Origin: an uncultured Acidimicrobiales bacterium | GTDB taxonomy: Bacteria; Actinomycetota; Acidimicrobiia; Acidimicrobiales; SHLQ01 | Length of the DNA: 50,521 nucleotides | Direction: 5' to 3' | Assembly (NCBI GenBank): GCA_938023735.1 | Contig: CALJDK010000140.1 | Span: 1 to 50,521, forward strand | Part shown: piece by piece, positions 17,191 through 25,410 of the stretch | How positions within the stretch are numbered: the first letter of the stretch is position 1 | Layout of the letters: each line of letters starts with the position of its first letter | The notes under the pieces: generated by a model | Database searches by the model: none | Seen by the model: only the letters and a program-made list of their open reading frames with translations | Told to the model about the DNA's origin: nothing | Translations under genes and position numbers: made by a program

Positions 17191-19119
17191 TCAGGCAGCT
17201 ACACCTTGTGCCGCGGAGACGTCTTCGTGACGGAAGAGTTCGGAGAACGAAACAACCATGCCTGCGTTATCGCGATTTTCGGGCAGCGAGGCCAGTTGCG
17301 CCAAGAATAGCTGTTGTGAAAGGGCGCCCTGTTCAGCCCACTGCCCAGGCAGGAACCCGACGGCGTAACCTTCGTCGGTCGCCTTCTTGATAACGCCGGT
17401 AAGGGTGTGGATCATATCGTTCTGACGGAACGTTACCGACACCTCCTGGCCAGCATGAAGGGCGGGCGGTGTATCGCCCACGGGATGCGGCACGGCATTG
17501 GTGTCAATAAATCCGCCGTTCATCGAGGGACGATGAAGCATGGCTCGTTGTCCGGCGATCTGCACCGCAACTGGAAGATCGAAACGCTGTGCGCCTCGTC
17601 GTTCGGCAGCGAAGCGCCACGAGATTGCCCGACCGAGTGCGGTAAACAGCACCCCGATGTTGAGAATCAGGAAGAACAGCGCAATCGCCACCACGCTGAA
17701 TTCTTTGTACAGCGTTGGGGTGAACCCGAGGACGCTGGCGATGAAGTAGCCCCAGACGGCAAGGCCCACAAGGGTGAGGAACACCAGCGACGACGGGAGA
17801 TGCCCGACGTCTCGCTCGGACCCGGAACGCCCCTTGGGGGTCACCAGGAACTTGGCTCCACCGGGGAAGATCAAACGACCAACGGCACGAACGCTGGCCG
17901 GAAGTCGGAAGAAGTCGAACATGATGCCAGCGCCAAGGCTGTGGCGACCACGAGACAACAGCAATATCGCAAACTGCTGACTGAGGAACACCGCGGCGTA
18001 GAGCGGCACGAAGATCGCAAGCGGCGCATCGACCGGAGCCCGACCGGTACTCACCACAGCCAACGCAAGCGCAAAGTACCCGAGGGTTCGGATTCCCTCG
18101 AACCAACCACTCAACGTTGCCGCATACGACAAGCGTTGGGCCATCGTGAGGCCGCGCTTGAAGAACGGGGTATCGGAGCGAAGGATCTGCATCGCGCCGG
18201 CACCCCACCGGCGGCGCTGAACGGCGTACTCGAGGTAATTGGCCGGGGCGAGACCGCGGGCCAGAACCTCATTATGGAACATCGTCTTCCACCCTTTGCA
18301 GTGGAACCGCATGGTGGTGTGAAGGTCCTCGGTGAGACTTTCGGTCGCGACGCCACCGACCGAACGAAGCGCCTCGGTACGCAATACGGCACTCGTGCCG
18401 CACCAGAAGGCGGCGTTGTATTTGTTCTTGCCGGGTTGGATGACCCGGTAGAACATGGCCTCTTCCTGATACGCACCGACATGTTCGAACGAGTCGACGT
18501 TGTAGAAGTCTTGAGGTGTTTGCACCAGAGCGAGCTCTTCATCTTCGAAGTAGCCGAGCGTGTTGGTGAGGAAACCAGGCGACGGCACATGGTCGGCATC
18601 GAGAATTCCGACGAGGTCGACATCGATGATGCCTAGCGCATGATTGAGGTTGCCGGCCTTTGCGTGGCTGTTGTCGGGACGATTGAGATAGCGGGCGCCC
18701 AGGCTTTCGGCCATCTGACGAACCCACTCGCGATTTCCATCGTCGAGCACCCAGGTTTCGTGGGCTGGTTCGAGGGCTACTGCTGCGCTCACCGTTGGGA
18801 GGAGAACTTCTGGATCCTCGTTGTAGGTGGGTATGAGCATGGCGATGGTGAGGTCGGTTTCAGCAACCGGCTCGGGGACCACCGATGAGTTGACGTCCCA
18901 CACCGAGAAGATGAACAGACCAAGGCTGATGGCACCGTGTACTTCGAGGAGGAAGAACGGTATCGACATCCAAAGCGCGTCGGGCGCAATGGTGAACGCC
19001 AGCCGCCACGCCAGGTACACGAGCGTGACAACCATGGAGACCACGGCGAGAACGCGCATCGGTCCGAGATGCCCATATTCCGAATTCTCTGCCGCAGAAG
19101 AACGGGTCCGATTAACCAT
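17191..19119 (-). CDS. Cellulose-synthase-like processive GT2 glycosyltransferase with PilZ domain
   Basis: A 642-residue membrane glycosyltransferase. Two N-terminal helices are followed by the GT2 catalytic domain with the processive-synthase motifs in order: AMLIPTYNED, WVLDDGNREW (D-D-G), GILDADHVPS (D-x-D), ATESLTEDLHT (T-E-D catalytic base) and YAVQRRRWGAGAM (Q-x-x-R-W acceptor motif). About four C-terminal helices then form the channel, and the tail is a PilZ domain with RRGAQRFDLPV (R-x-x-x-R) and RPSMNGGFID (S-x-x-G), so c-di-GMP should switch it on. Layout equals BcsA, but no bcsB gene is present and the polymer could be another beta-glucan or mannan. The ATG at 19119 has an AAAGGG Shine-Dalgarno. 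A TTG 24 bases upstream is less likely. The flanking GH26 genes suggest a synthase-hydrolase pair. Confidence 0.9.
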   Translation of the reverse strand: MVNRTRSSAAENSEYGHLGPMRVLAVVSMVVTLVYLAWRLAFTIAPDALWMSIPFFLLEVHGAISLGLFIFSVWDVNSSVVPEPVAETDLTIAMLIPTYNEDPEVLLPTVSAAVALEPAHETWVLDDGNREWVRQMAESLGARYLNRPDNSHAKAGNLNHALGIIDVDLVGILDADHVPSPGFLTNTLGYFEDEELALVQTPQDFYNVDSFEHVGAYQEEAMFYRVIQPGKNKYNAAFWCGTSAVLRTEALRSVGGVATESLTEDLHTTMRFHCKGWKTMFHNEVLARGLAPANYLEYAVQRRRWGAGAMQILRSDTPFFKRGLTMAQRLSYAATLSGWFEGIRTLGYFALALAVVSTGRAPVDAPLAIFVPLYAAVFLSQQFAILLLSRGRHSLGAGIMFDFFRLPASVRAVGRLIFPGGAKFLVTPKGRSGSERDVGHLPSSLVFLTLVGLAVWGYFIASVLGFTPTLYKEFSVVAIALFFLILNIGVLFTALGRAISWRFAAERRGAQRFDLPVAVQIAGQRAMLHRPSMNGGFIDTNAVPHPVGDTPPALHAGQEVSVTFRQNDMIHTLTGVIKKATDEGYAVGFLPGQWAEQGALSQQLFLAQLASLPENRDNAGMVVSFSELFRHEDVSAAQGVAA

Positions 19120-19208
19120 GACCCTTTGGTTTTCGACCGGCAAACGGTGGGACCTGATGAGTCAAATGACCCATTCGTTGCGAGCCCAAAGACGCCGATC
19201 ACACCTGT

Positions 19209-20441
19209 GTGCGACAACGCTTCACTCTTGGAATCCTGATGACCATCGCCGCAGTACTTCTTGCGACGTCGATGGTCGCCATCGTGGTCCGTCCCGAGGT
19301 CGACCTGACCGAACCCGCCCTTACCGTGGTGTCACCACGACTGGTGGGTGGCGATCCGATCATCCTCGCCGAGAGCGATACCGACCCCACCAACGAGCAG
19401 AGCAACAACGACCCCAGTGACAACGACCCCAGTGAGTACGACGATGGGCGTGGCGAGGGCGACGCTGATGAGCCTGGCACCGCCGCCCCCGACCCATTCG
19501 ACTACGAGTTCCTCGATGAGTTTCCCAACTTTCCCGAAGGGAAAGTCTTCGGAGTTCAAACCCGCCGAGGGCTCGACAACGAATTCGACAAGTTCGCCTC
19601 CAGTTCTGGTCGGCTTCCGAACCTGATCCAAGTCACCGCCGGCTGGGAATCTGATGAGTACCAGCCATGGTTTACCGAGCGCATCGCCAACCGGGGAGCA
19701 ATGCCGATGATCTCCTGGGAGCCATGGGACTCGGCCCGAGAAAGCACCGTCGAACAACGGCGAAGCGAGCAGCCAAAGTACTCACTCAGCAACATCATCG
19801 GCGGCGAATTCGACGACTACATCGATAGCTGGGCCAACAACCTGGCCGAGTGGGGCGAACCGGTCGCCATGCGCTTTGCGCACGAAATGAACGGCTTCTG
19901 GTATCCGTGGGCTGAAGGACGAAACGGCAACGCAGAAGGCCAGTACGTCGATGCCTGGCGATATGTGCATGACCGGTTCACCGATGCTGGCGCCGACAAC
20001 GTGATCTGGGTCTGGTCGCCCAATGTGACCTACCAGGGCTCAACCCCCATCGCTCCGCTCTACCCCGGCGACGACTACGTCGACTGGATCGGCACCGTCG
20101 GCTACTTCGGGCACGGCACAGAAATCCCAACCGCCTACCCAACCTTCGATCAGCTCTTCGGAAACACCCTCGATCAGCTGGCGGAAATCTCGTCGAAGCC
20201 GGTACTGGTGACCGAAACGGGTGCAACCGAACGAGGCGGCTTCAAGGCCGACTGGATCGAACACATGATGGAAGAGTTCGCATCAAGCGACCGGATCCTC
20301 GGCTTCATCTGGTTTGACGTCGACAAAGAGACCGACTGGCGGATAACGAGTTCACCCGAGGCCGCCGAGGCGTTCCGTGCCGCGGCTGCCGACCCGAGGT
20401 GGGCACCTGCCGGACCAATTCTTCAGGTCGAATCGAACTAA
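19209..20441 (+). CDS. Secreted GH26-type glycoside hydrolase (beta-mannanase-like)
   Basis: A 410-residue exported protein. A signal or anchor helix (LGILMTIAAVLLATSMVAIVV, residues 7-27) is followed by an acidic Asp/Asn/Pro linker and then a TIM-barrel domain of the GH26 clan. FAHEMNGFWYPWAEG carries the proposed acid/base glutamate (H-E-M-N-G-x-W-Y-P-W), NVIWVWSPNV follows, and VLVTETGATERGG carries the nucleophile glutamate. GH26 enzymes cut beta-1,4-mannans or mixed-linkage glucans. The gene diverges from the glycan synthase across 89 bases, and a second GH26 protein is encoded just downstream on the other strand. A 15-bp tandem repeat in the linker (19406-19435) codes for N-D-P-S-D twice. 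GTG start at 19209; no better start is visible upstream of the signal segment. Confidence 0.86.
   Translation: MRQRFTLGILMTIAAVLLATSMVAIVVRPEVDLTEPALTVVSPRLVGGDPIILAESDTDPTNEQSNNDPSDNDPSEYDDGRGEGDADEPGTAAPDPFDYEFLDEFPNFPEGKVFGVQTRRGLDNEFDKFASSSGRLPNLIQVTAGWESDEYQPWFTERIANRGAMPMISWEPWDSARESTVEQRRSEQPKYSLSNIIGGEFDDYIDSWANNLAEWGEPVAMRFAHEMNGFWYPWAEGRNGNAEGQYVDAWRYVHDRFTDAGADNVIWVWSPNVTYQGSTPIAPLYPGDDYVDWIGTVGYFGHGTEIPTAYPTFDQLFGNTLDQLAEISSKPVLVTETGATERGGFKADWIEHMMEEFASSDRILGFIWFDVDKETDWRITSSPEAAEAFRAAAADPRWAPAGPILQVESN
19406..19435 (+). repeat. 15-bp tandem duplication in GH26 linker
   Basis: Two identical adjacent 15-base units (19406-19420 and 19421-19435) encode N-D-P-S-D repeats between the signal anchor and the catalytic domain of the hydrolase. 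Confidence 0.8.
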
Positions 20442-20470
20442 CTGCTACGGCGACGCCGACGCGTCGTGCT

Positions 20471-22552
20471 CTAGTTGACTCGGCGGCTGCCTCGAATAAA
20501 CGCGCCTCGGGCGCCTCCCGACGAATCGAATCGCCAGTCGTCCTCGCCAACGTTGGTCTTGTTGATCTGGAACCACAGCAAGGCCGATACATCGCGTCGA
20601 CCGTCGAGGAACTTGAACATGTTGGCAATCCAGGCCGCCTTATCGCCACCGCTCTCGACACTTCCGGTTTCGGCGATGATGACCGGGCGATCGGTGAGTC
20701 GGGCAACCTCGTCGAGTGAACTTTCGAAGATCTCGCGGAAGCTCTTCCAGCCGCCAAAGCGAGGCAGCGTGTCGCCGCCGTTGTAGCCATCGAGACCCAC
20801 GATGTCGACGTATTGATCGCCGGGATAGAGGGCGGCATAGCGAACTCCGGTGGGTGCGCCGGTGTTTGGCGACCAAACCCATTCGACATCGGTGGCGCCT
20901 TCGTCTTGAAATATTTGCCAGGCGTGGCGGTAGGCGCTGACGATGTGGGCGGACGTGTTGCGACTACCGACGCCTCTCCAACCCACCGACCAGGGATACC
21001 AGTTGCCGTTCATCTCGTGCATGAAGCGCAACAGCACCGGTTGGTCGAGCCGGTCGAGTTGCCGGGCCCACCGGCGCAGATCGGCGTCGATTTCGCCCGT
21101 GATAATGCTGTAAGCCGGATTGTACGATTCACCCACCGACCAGGGCTCAAGGGTGATCATGACCACGTGGCCAGCTTGTTGTGCCTGTTGAATCTGGTTG
21201 AACGGCACCTTCTCCTGCGGGTTAATGAAGCCATGGACGATGTCGGCTTTGCGACCAACGGCGCTTTCAAAGGTGGCGGCCTCGTTGAGATTCCAAGGAA
21301 TCGCCTCGCCCGTCACACCCACCAGGAGTTTTCCGGTGAGTCCACCCAGGGTTGGCCTCGACGGCTTTGCAACTGAACTTCCCACGGGAGTGATCACCGC
21401 TACCTTGCCATCGAAACCGCCCGGCGAGCGGAAGATCAGTTGAAGTTGGTTGACGCCTTTGGTGGCGAGGGAAATATCGGCGACTTCGCCCACGTTGTTC
21501 AGGCGCCATGTCCGTACCGCTGTTCCGTCGGCGACGGCGGTTACCGTGACCGGCGATGCTCCGGGCGTGGCCAACGGATCAACGTGGAGTCCGGCTGCGA
21601 AGAAGCGGTAGTCACGACCGAGGCGGTACGTGACGCCAGCTGCCGAACCGGCACCGAGACTGCACGAGTTTGAGGCACCGATGACTCGACCGCCCGATGA
21701 GATCTGGCCGGCCGACCACGCCGAACCCGACGAAGGGCAGTTGGAAACCGGGGTCTTGTAGGCGAGCCAATAGGGCTCGCAAGCTACGGCGTTGGGGTCG
21801 TCCTGGCAGCCGTCGAAGCCGGATCCGCCAGAAAGAGTGTCTTCGCCGTAGCCGCCATCGAGGAAGTCGTCGCCGCGACCGCCGCTAAGCCGATCGGTGT
21901 CGATGTCGCCGTGTAGTTCGTCGACGCCTTCTCCACCGTTGAGTGCATCGTTGCCCGCACCGCCCCGGATGATGTCGTTTCCGCTACCGCCAAGCAGGGC
22001 ATCGTTGCCGTTGCCCCCTTGGAGTAGATCGGCGCCAACGCCTCCGTCGATGTAGTCGTTTCCGGTACCGCCGATGACGCGGTCGTTGCCCGGCCCGGCA
22101 CAGATCAAATCATTTCCGCCGCCGCCGACAATCCGGTCGGCGCCGCCGCGCCCAACAATGATGTCGTTCCCGGCCGTGCCGACGAGAACATCGGGTCCGC
22201 TAGTGCCAAGGATCGTCGCCCGCTGCCCTCGGCAGGTGGTGACCGCATTCCCCTGTTGCGTGACATGTTGCGAGAGATCGACATCAGCTCCCTTTTGCGT
22301 GACATGTTGCGAGACACCAACATCAGCGCTTGGTTGCGAGACAGTAAGCTGCTGATTGTCGCTCGCCAGCTCCGGCGGCGCTGTGGGAGTAGATCCGGCC
22401 TGCGCTCCTGCTCGGCTATCGAGCGGCTGGGTGACCGAGGCAACCAGCGCCACAACGAGGAACGCTACGGCGAAGAAAAGGCGTTTCACAGGGAAGTATC
22501 CAACGAAATTCTGCGGGGGACGGAAGTGCGGGTTAAGGGTGGATGTGGGCAC
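20471..22552 (-). CDS. Secreted RTX-repeat protein with C-terminal GH26-type hydrolase domain
   Basis: A 693-residue multi-domain exoprotein. A signal peptide (RLFFAVAFLVVALVASVTQ) is followed by a spacer with a 13-residue duplication (V-S-Q-H-V-T-Q-x-G). Residues about 115-255 form an RTX array of roughly fourteen GGxGxDxxx nonapeptides, such as GGTGNDYID and GGSGNDIIR, that bind calcium. Residues about 270-395 look like an NPCBM-type carbohydrate-binding beta domain with a RDYRFFAAGLHVD strand. The C-terminal 290 residues are a GH26-type barrel with FMHEMNGNWYPW (acid/base Glu) and IIAETGSVESGG (nucleophile Glu), closely paralleling the hydrolase gene at 19209. The two genes converge and are 29 bases apart. 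A GTG at 22489, directly before the signal peptide, is an alternative to the GTG at 22552. Calcium-dependent attachment to an exopolysaccharide is inference. Confidence 0.85.
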   Translation of the reverse strand: MPTSTLNPHFRPPQNFVGYFPVKRLFFAVAFLVVALVASVTQPLDSRAGAQAGSTPTAPPELASDNQQLTVSQPSADVGVSQHVTQKGADVDLSQHVTQQGNAVTTCRGQRATILGTSGPDVLVGTAGNDIIVGRGGADRIVGGGGNDLICAGPGNDRVIGGTGNDYIDGGVGADLLQGGNGNDALLGGSGNDIIRGGAGNDALNGGEGVDELHGDIDTDRLSGGRGDDFLDGGYGEDTLSGGSGFDGCQDDPNAVACEPYWLAYKTPVSNCPSSGSAWSAGQISSGGRVIGASNSCSLGAGSAAGVTYRLGRDYRFFAAGLHVDPLATPGASPVTVTAVADGTAVRTWRLNNVGEVADISLATKGVNQLQLIFRSPGGFDGKVAVITPVGSSVAKPSRPTLGGLTGKLLVGVTGEAIPWNLNEAATFESAVGRKADIVHGFINPQEKVPFNQIQQAQQAGHVVMITLEPWSVGESYNPAYSIITGEIDADLRRWARQLDRLDQPVLLRFMHEMNGNWYPWSVGWRGVGSRNTSAHIVSAYRHAWQIFQDEGATDVEWVWSPNTGAPTGVRYAALYPGDQYVDIVGLDGYNGGDTLPRFGGWKSFREIFESSLDEVARLTDRPVIIAETGSVESGGDKAAWIANMFKFLDGRRDVSALLWFQINKTNVGEDDWRFDSSGGARGAFIRGSRRVN
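22256..22314 (-). repeat. 39-bp-period duplication in RTX-GH26 N-terminus
   Basis: A 20-base identical segment occurs at 22256-22275 and 22295-22314. It codes for the duplicated S-Q-H-V-T-Q stretch just after the signal peptide. Confidence 0.75.
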
Positions 22553-22684
22553 CTGGCGAAGGTCGACTGACGTGTAATGAAATGTACGGAAATGCGCGGA
22601 AACTCACAGATAACCACAACAAGTGAGAATATAGGCCAAAAAACCTACAAATGATAGGCCGCTGGGGAAGAATCTCGGCGCAAA
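22553..22684. other. AT-rich intergenic region
   Basis: These 132 bases between two minus-strand genes are clearly richer in A and T than their surroundings. On the minus strand a short CCTA/TAGG stem followed by TTTTTT (around 22635-22655) may be a weak terminator for the sulfotransferase gene. The remainder probably holds the promoter of the RTX-GH26 gene. No reading frame of interest was seen. Confidence 0.4.
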
Positions 22685-23461
22685 CTACAAAACCAAGCGA
22701 TGCGCGGCGAGCTCGCGGTACATCGCAAGGGCCTCCTCGGCAATCGGCCGGACCCCCGGGCCGAGGTCATCGAGCGTTGGCAGCGGGCCAGGTGGCTCCC
22801 CAAATCCGGTCGATTTGGCGACCGAATCGTACCAATGGCTCGCCCACGCCCCATCGGAATCTCGAAGACCTGCCGGCCAGTTGCACATCGACGCCGAAAG
22901 CTCCGCCGAATACGGGACAGCGAAGGCGTCACAGAGCGCTTCGAGATACGCCGGCGGGTTGGTGAGGAAGTCATCGGAGTCAACGACCACAACCGCTCGC
23001 TCCAACAATTCGAGTTGTTGGGGCAACCCGGTCTCGGCCAGCGGCATGACCTCCCACTTCTGCGAGTACGAGCGCAACACCCGAAGCGGGTGCCGAAGTA
23101 ACAGCCCATGGGTCAGATGGTCGAGCCATTGTCGATGGTTCGGGGGCGGAAGGTGCGCGCACATGTGCTTTTGGTACGACACCGTCGCTCCCTCGGGTAG
23201 GGGCGCAAGACACTGACCGATGGCTCCATCGAGATCGGCCGGACCAGCCGCCACCACCTCGTCGCGCAGGGGATGGTCCATTCCGGTGGTAGCCAAATGC
23301 CAGGCGTAGAGCGGTTCGTCAAGCACGACCGTGTCGGGCCGGTTCTCCCAACTCCGCATAAGCGCCGTCGAAAGATTCCGTGGCCCCGACCACATTGCTA
23401 TTCGGGTGGGGGCTATTCGGGTGGGGGCTACTCGGGTGGGGGCTACTCGAACTGGACCCAT
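22685..23461 (-). CDS. Sulfotransferase family protein
   Basis: A 258-residue protein of the P-loop-like sulfotransferase fold. RIAMWSGPRNLSTALMRSW is the 5'-phosphosulfate-binding loop that binds PAPS in this family (W-S-G-P-R-N-x-S-T). LLRHPLRVLRSYSQKWE is the 3'-phosphate-binding region (R-x-P-x-x-V-x-x-S-x), and VVVDSDDFLTNPPAYLEALCDAFAVPY is the downstream helix. Relatives of this subgroup are often found near branched-chain aminotransferases; none is present here. The acceptor is unknown. The N-terminus before the PAPS loop is made of A-P-T-R-(V/I) repeats coded by a 15-bp tandem repeat, so the start is uncertain: ATG at 23461 gives the full form and ATG at 23395 would start immediately after the repeat but lose part of the first strand. 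Confidence 0.82.
   Translation of the reverse strand: MGPVRVAPTRVAPTRIAPTRIAMWSGPRNLSTALMRSWENRPDTVVLDEPLYAWHLATTGMDHPLRDEVVAAGPADLDGAIGQCLAPLPEGATVSYQKHMCAHLPPPNHRQWLDHLTHGLLLRHPLRVLRSYSQKWEVMPLAETGLPQQLELLERAVVVVDSDDFLTNPPAYLEALCDAFAVPYSAELSASMCNWPAGLRDSDGAWASHWYDSVAKSTGFGEPPGPLPTLDDLGPGVRPIAEEALAMYRELAAHRLVL
23398..23450 (-). repeat. 15-bp tandem repeat at the sulfotransferase N-terminus
   Basis: Three full units (23398-23412, 23413-23427, 23428-23442) and an 8-base partial unit form a G-rich tandem array encoding A-P-T-R-I/V on the minus strand. The repeat lies between two possible start codons. Confidence 0.9.
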
Positions 23462-23505
23462 CCGCTGATCTTACCTACAGCTGAGTTTCAGGCCCGACCA
23501 CAAGT

Positions 23506-25365
23506 TTGGGCCGTAGCGTCGATACGGTAGATCTCTTGAGTTCCATAGCGGATACCGCCCCCACATCTCCGCCACGGTTTCTATACCGCTGGCAACTCGA
23601 CGCGCTTGAGGCTTGGCTTTCGGTCGGCCGACGAGGTGTTATCGAAGCTGTTACCGGCAGCGGAAAGACCAACCTTGCGATGGCTGCGGTCATCGACGCC
23701 CACCGACGAGGCCTCTTTGTGCTCATCGTCGTGCCGTCTCGGGTACTCATCGAGCAGTGGCATGAGCGTCTCAGCGAAACCCTCCCCCACTGCACCATCG
23801 GCCGTTTGGGCGATAACCACACCGATAAGCCACCCGACTGCGACATTCTCATCACCACCCGCCACTCGGCCGCCTCGCATCAGCCCAAACCACCCGAAGG
23901 CGAGGGCGGACTTCTCGTTGCCGATGAGTGCCATGGGTTCGGTGGCGGCGTACTTCGCCGGTCACTGATCGGCGACTACAACGAGCGACTCGGCCTTACC
24001 GCCACGCTCGAGCGATCCGACGATGCCGTCGACAAAATTCTTCTGCCGTTCTTTGGCGGTGTTTGTTACCGGTACCGGTTCGCCGCAGCGATTAACGACG
24101 GTGTGTGCGCTCAGCCCCGCGTGGCGTTCGTGTCGGTCCCGCTTTCGAAAGAAGAACGCCAAGACTACGTCACCACCGAAGCCAAGCTTGTCGAGTCACG
24201 CCGCACACTTCGCGGGATCCCAGGCATGCCCATCGACCACTTCGGCGAGTTTCTGGCGGCCACGAACCATTTGGCCGCCAACGACGCCGGACCCCACGGC
24301 CGGGCAGCCAACGAGTACCTGAAGGCATTCGCCAAGCGGCGCGAGATCGTTGCCACCAGCACGGCCAAGTATGAAGCGCTCGGCAATTTTGCCAACAGCA
24401 TCAAGGCCGCCGCTGGCGCGCTGATCTTCACCGAAACCGTGCGTGCTGCCAACCACGCAGTGAACCGACTCGACCCATTCGTCTCGATCGAGGTCATCAC
24501 CGGATCAACCCCGAAGGGAGAGCGCGAGAACATTTTGGGCAACCTGCGAAGCGGCAGCCTCGACGCAGTCGCCGCGCCGCGCGTTCTCGACGAAGGTGTC
24601 GATGTGCCCGATGCCAACCTTGGCATCGTAGTCAGCGCCAGTCGCACCCGCCGCCAAATGATTCAGCGCATGGGCCGAATTCTTCGACGAAAAGCCGAAG
24701 GAAGCGGCGCCAAGTTCGTCATCATCTTTGCCCGCGACACGGCCGAGGACCCTACCGCCACCGAAGACCGCGACGGGTTCCTCGACGAGATCGAAGAGAT
24801 CTCCGAGTCGACCGCCGTCTTCCACCCAACCGACTTCGACAAACTCGAATCGTTCCTCGACTACAGCGGCCCCGAAACCGTTATCGAACCGGTCCGGGTT
24901 GGTCCCCTTACCGCCGACGACGAAGAGCCGAGCCCCAAGCTCACCAAAGCCAATGTGCAACTGCTCGTCGATGCCGATCTCGACATGTGGGCTGGTGCCA
25001 TTAACGGCGACATCGATCCGCTTTGGGATGCCCTCGGCAAGGAGCGTCTGTACGCGCGCCTTTCGTACCTTCACTGGGATGCCGTCACACCGCTTCACGA
25101 GAAGGTCTGGGCCCGCTACGCCGACGAACCAGCTGTCGAAGCCGACGAGTTCGACTACCTCGAAGTCGACAAGCTCGAGGCCCCGAAGATCGAAAAGCCA
25201 AAGGCAAAACCCAAGCGCCTCTCCACGGGCGAACTGCCGGTCATGCTCGCCCAAGTCGGCAAAGAATGGGTCGTAAAGTGCAGCGGCTGCGGCACCGCCT
25301 CAGACCCAACCCCCTACAAATGGCAAGCCCTCGACCAAACCGTCGAGTGCGACTGCTGGGGTTAG
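23506..25365 (+). CDS. DEAD/DEAH-box superfamily 2 helicase (XPB/RAD25-like)
   Basis: A 619-residue ATP-dependent helicase or translocase. Motifs in order: the Q-like RWQLDALEAW, Walker A EAVTGSGKTNLAM, motif Ia VPSRVLIEQW, motif II VADECHGFG (D-E-C-H, a DEAH variant), motif III LGLTATLER, then in the second RecA domain ALIFTETVRAA, VLDEGVDVPDANLGI (motif V) and QMIQRMGRILRRK (motif VI Q-R-x-G-R). This order matches bacterial XPB-type helicases involved in DNA repair or restriction. The C-terminal 120 residues are Lys/Glu-rich and end with a possible zinc knuckle (C-S-G-C-G, later C-D-C). The start is uncertain: TTG at 23506 or TTG at 23536. It is divergent from the sulfotransferase gene. No nuclease partner gene is adjacent. 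Confidence 0.87.
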   Translation: MGRSVDTVDLLSSIADTAPTSPPRFLYRWQLDALEAWLSVGRRGVIEAVTGSGKTNLAMAAVIDAHRRGLFVLIVVPSRVLIEQWHERLSETLPHCTIGRLGDNHTDKPPDCDILITTRHSAASHQPKPPEGEGGLLVADECHGFGGGVLRRSLIGDYNERLGLTATLERSDDAVDKILLPFFGGVCYRYRFAAAINDGVCAQPRVAFVSVPLSKEERQDYVTTEAKLVESRRTLRGIPGMPIDHFGEFLAATNHLAANDAGPHGRAANEYLKAFAKRREIVATSTAKYEALGNFANSIKAAAGALIFTETVRAANHAVNRLDPFVSIEVITGSTPKGERENILGNLRSGSLDAVAAPRVLDEGVDVPDANLGIVVSASRTRRQMIQRMGRILRRKAEGSGAKFVIIFARDTAEDPTATEDRDGFLDEIEEISESTAVFHPTDFDKLESFLDYSGPETVIEPVRVGPLTADDEEPSPKLTKANVQLLVDADLDMWAGAINGDIDPLWDALGKERLYARLSYLHWDAVTPLHEKVWARYADEPAVEADEFDYLEVDKLEAPKIEKPKAKPKRLSTGELPVMLAQVGKEWVVKCSGCGTASDPTPYKWQALDQTVECDCWG

Positions 25366-25410
25366 AGAAGGCCGAGACCAGCGGCCTGCGTGGCCGGGGA
25401 ACGCCGACAA

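Noticed and set aside
16094..17230. 378-codon open frame on the plus strand across the oxidoreductase gene.
   Set aside because: Antisense shadow of a gene with a clear E-K-P motif; high-GC codon bias gives long false frames.
17407..18636. 409-codon plus-strand frame over the glycan synthase gene.
   Set aside because: Shadow of the GT2 gene; no recognizable domain, abnormal Arg/His/Gly content.
21830..22200. Regular DNA repeats that look like a CRISPR or tandem satellite.
   Set aside because: They are the codons of the RTX nonapeptides (GGxGxDxxx) in the secreted hydrolase and vary as protein repeats do.
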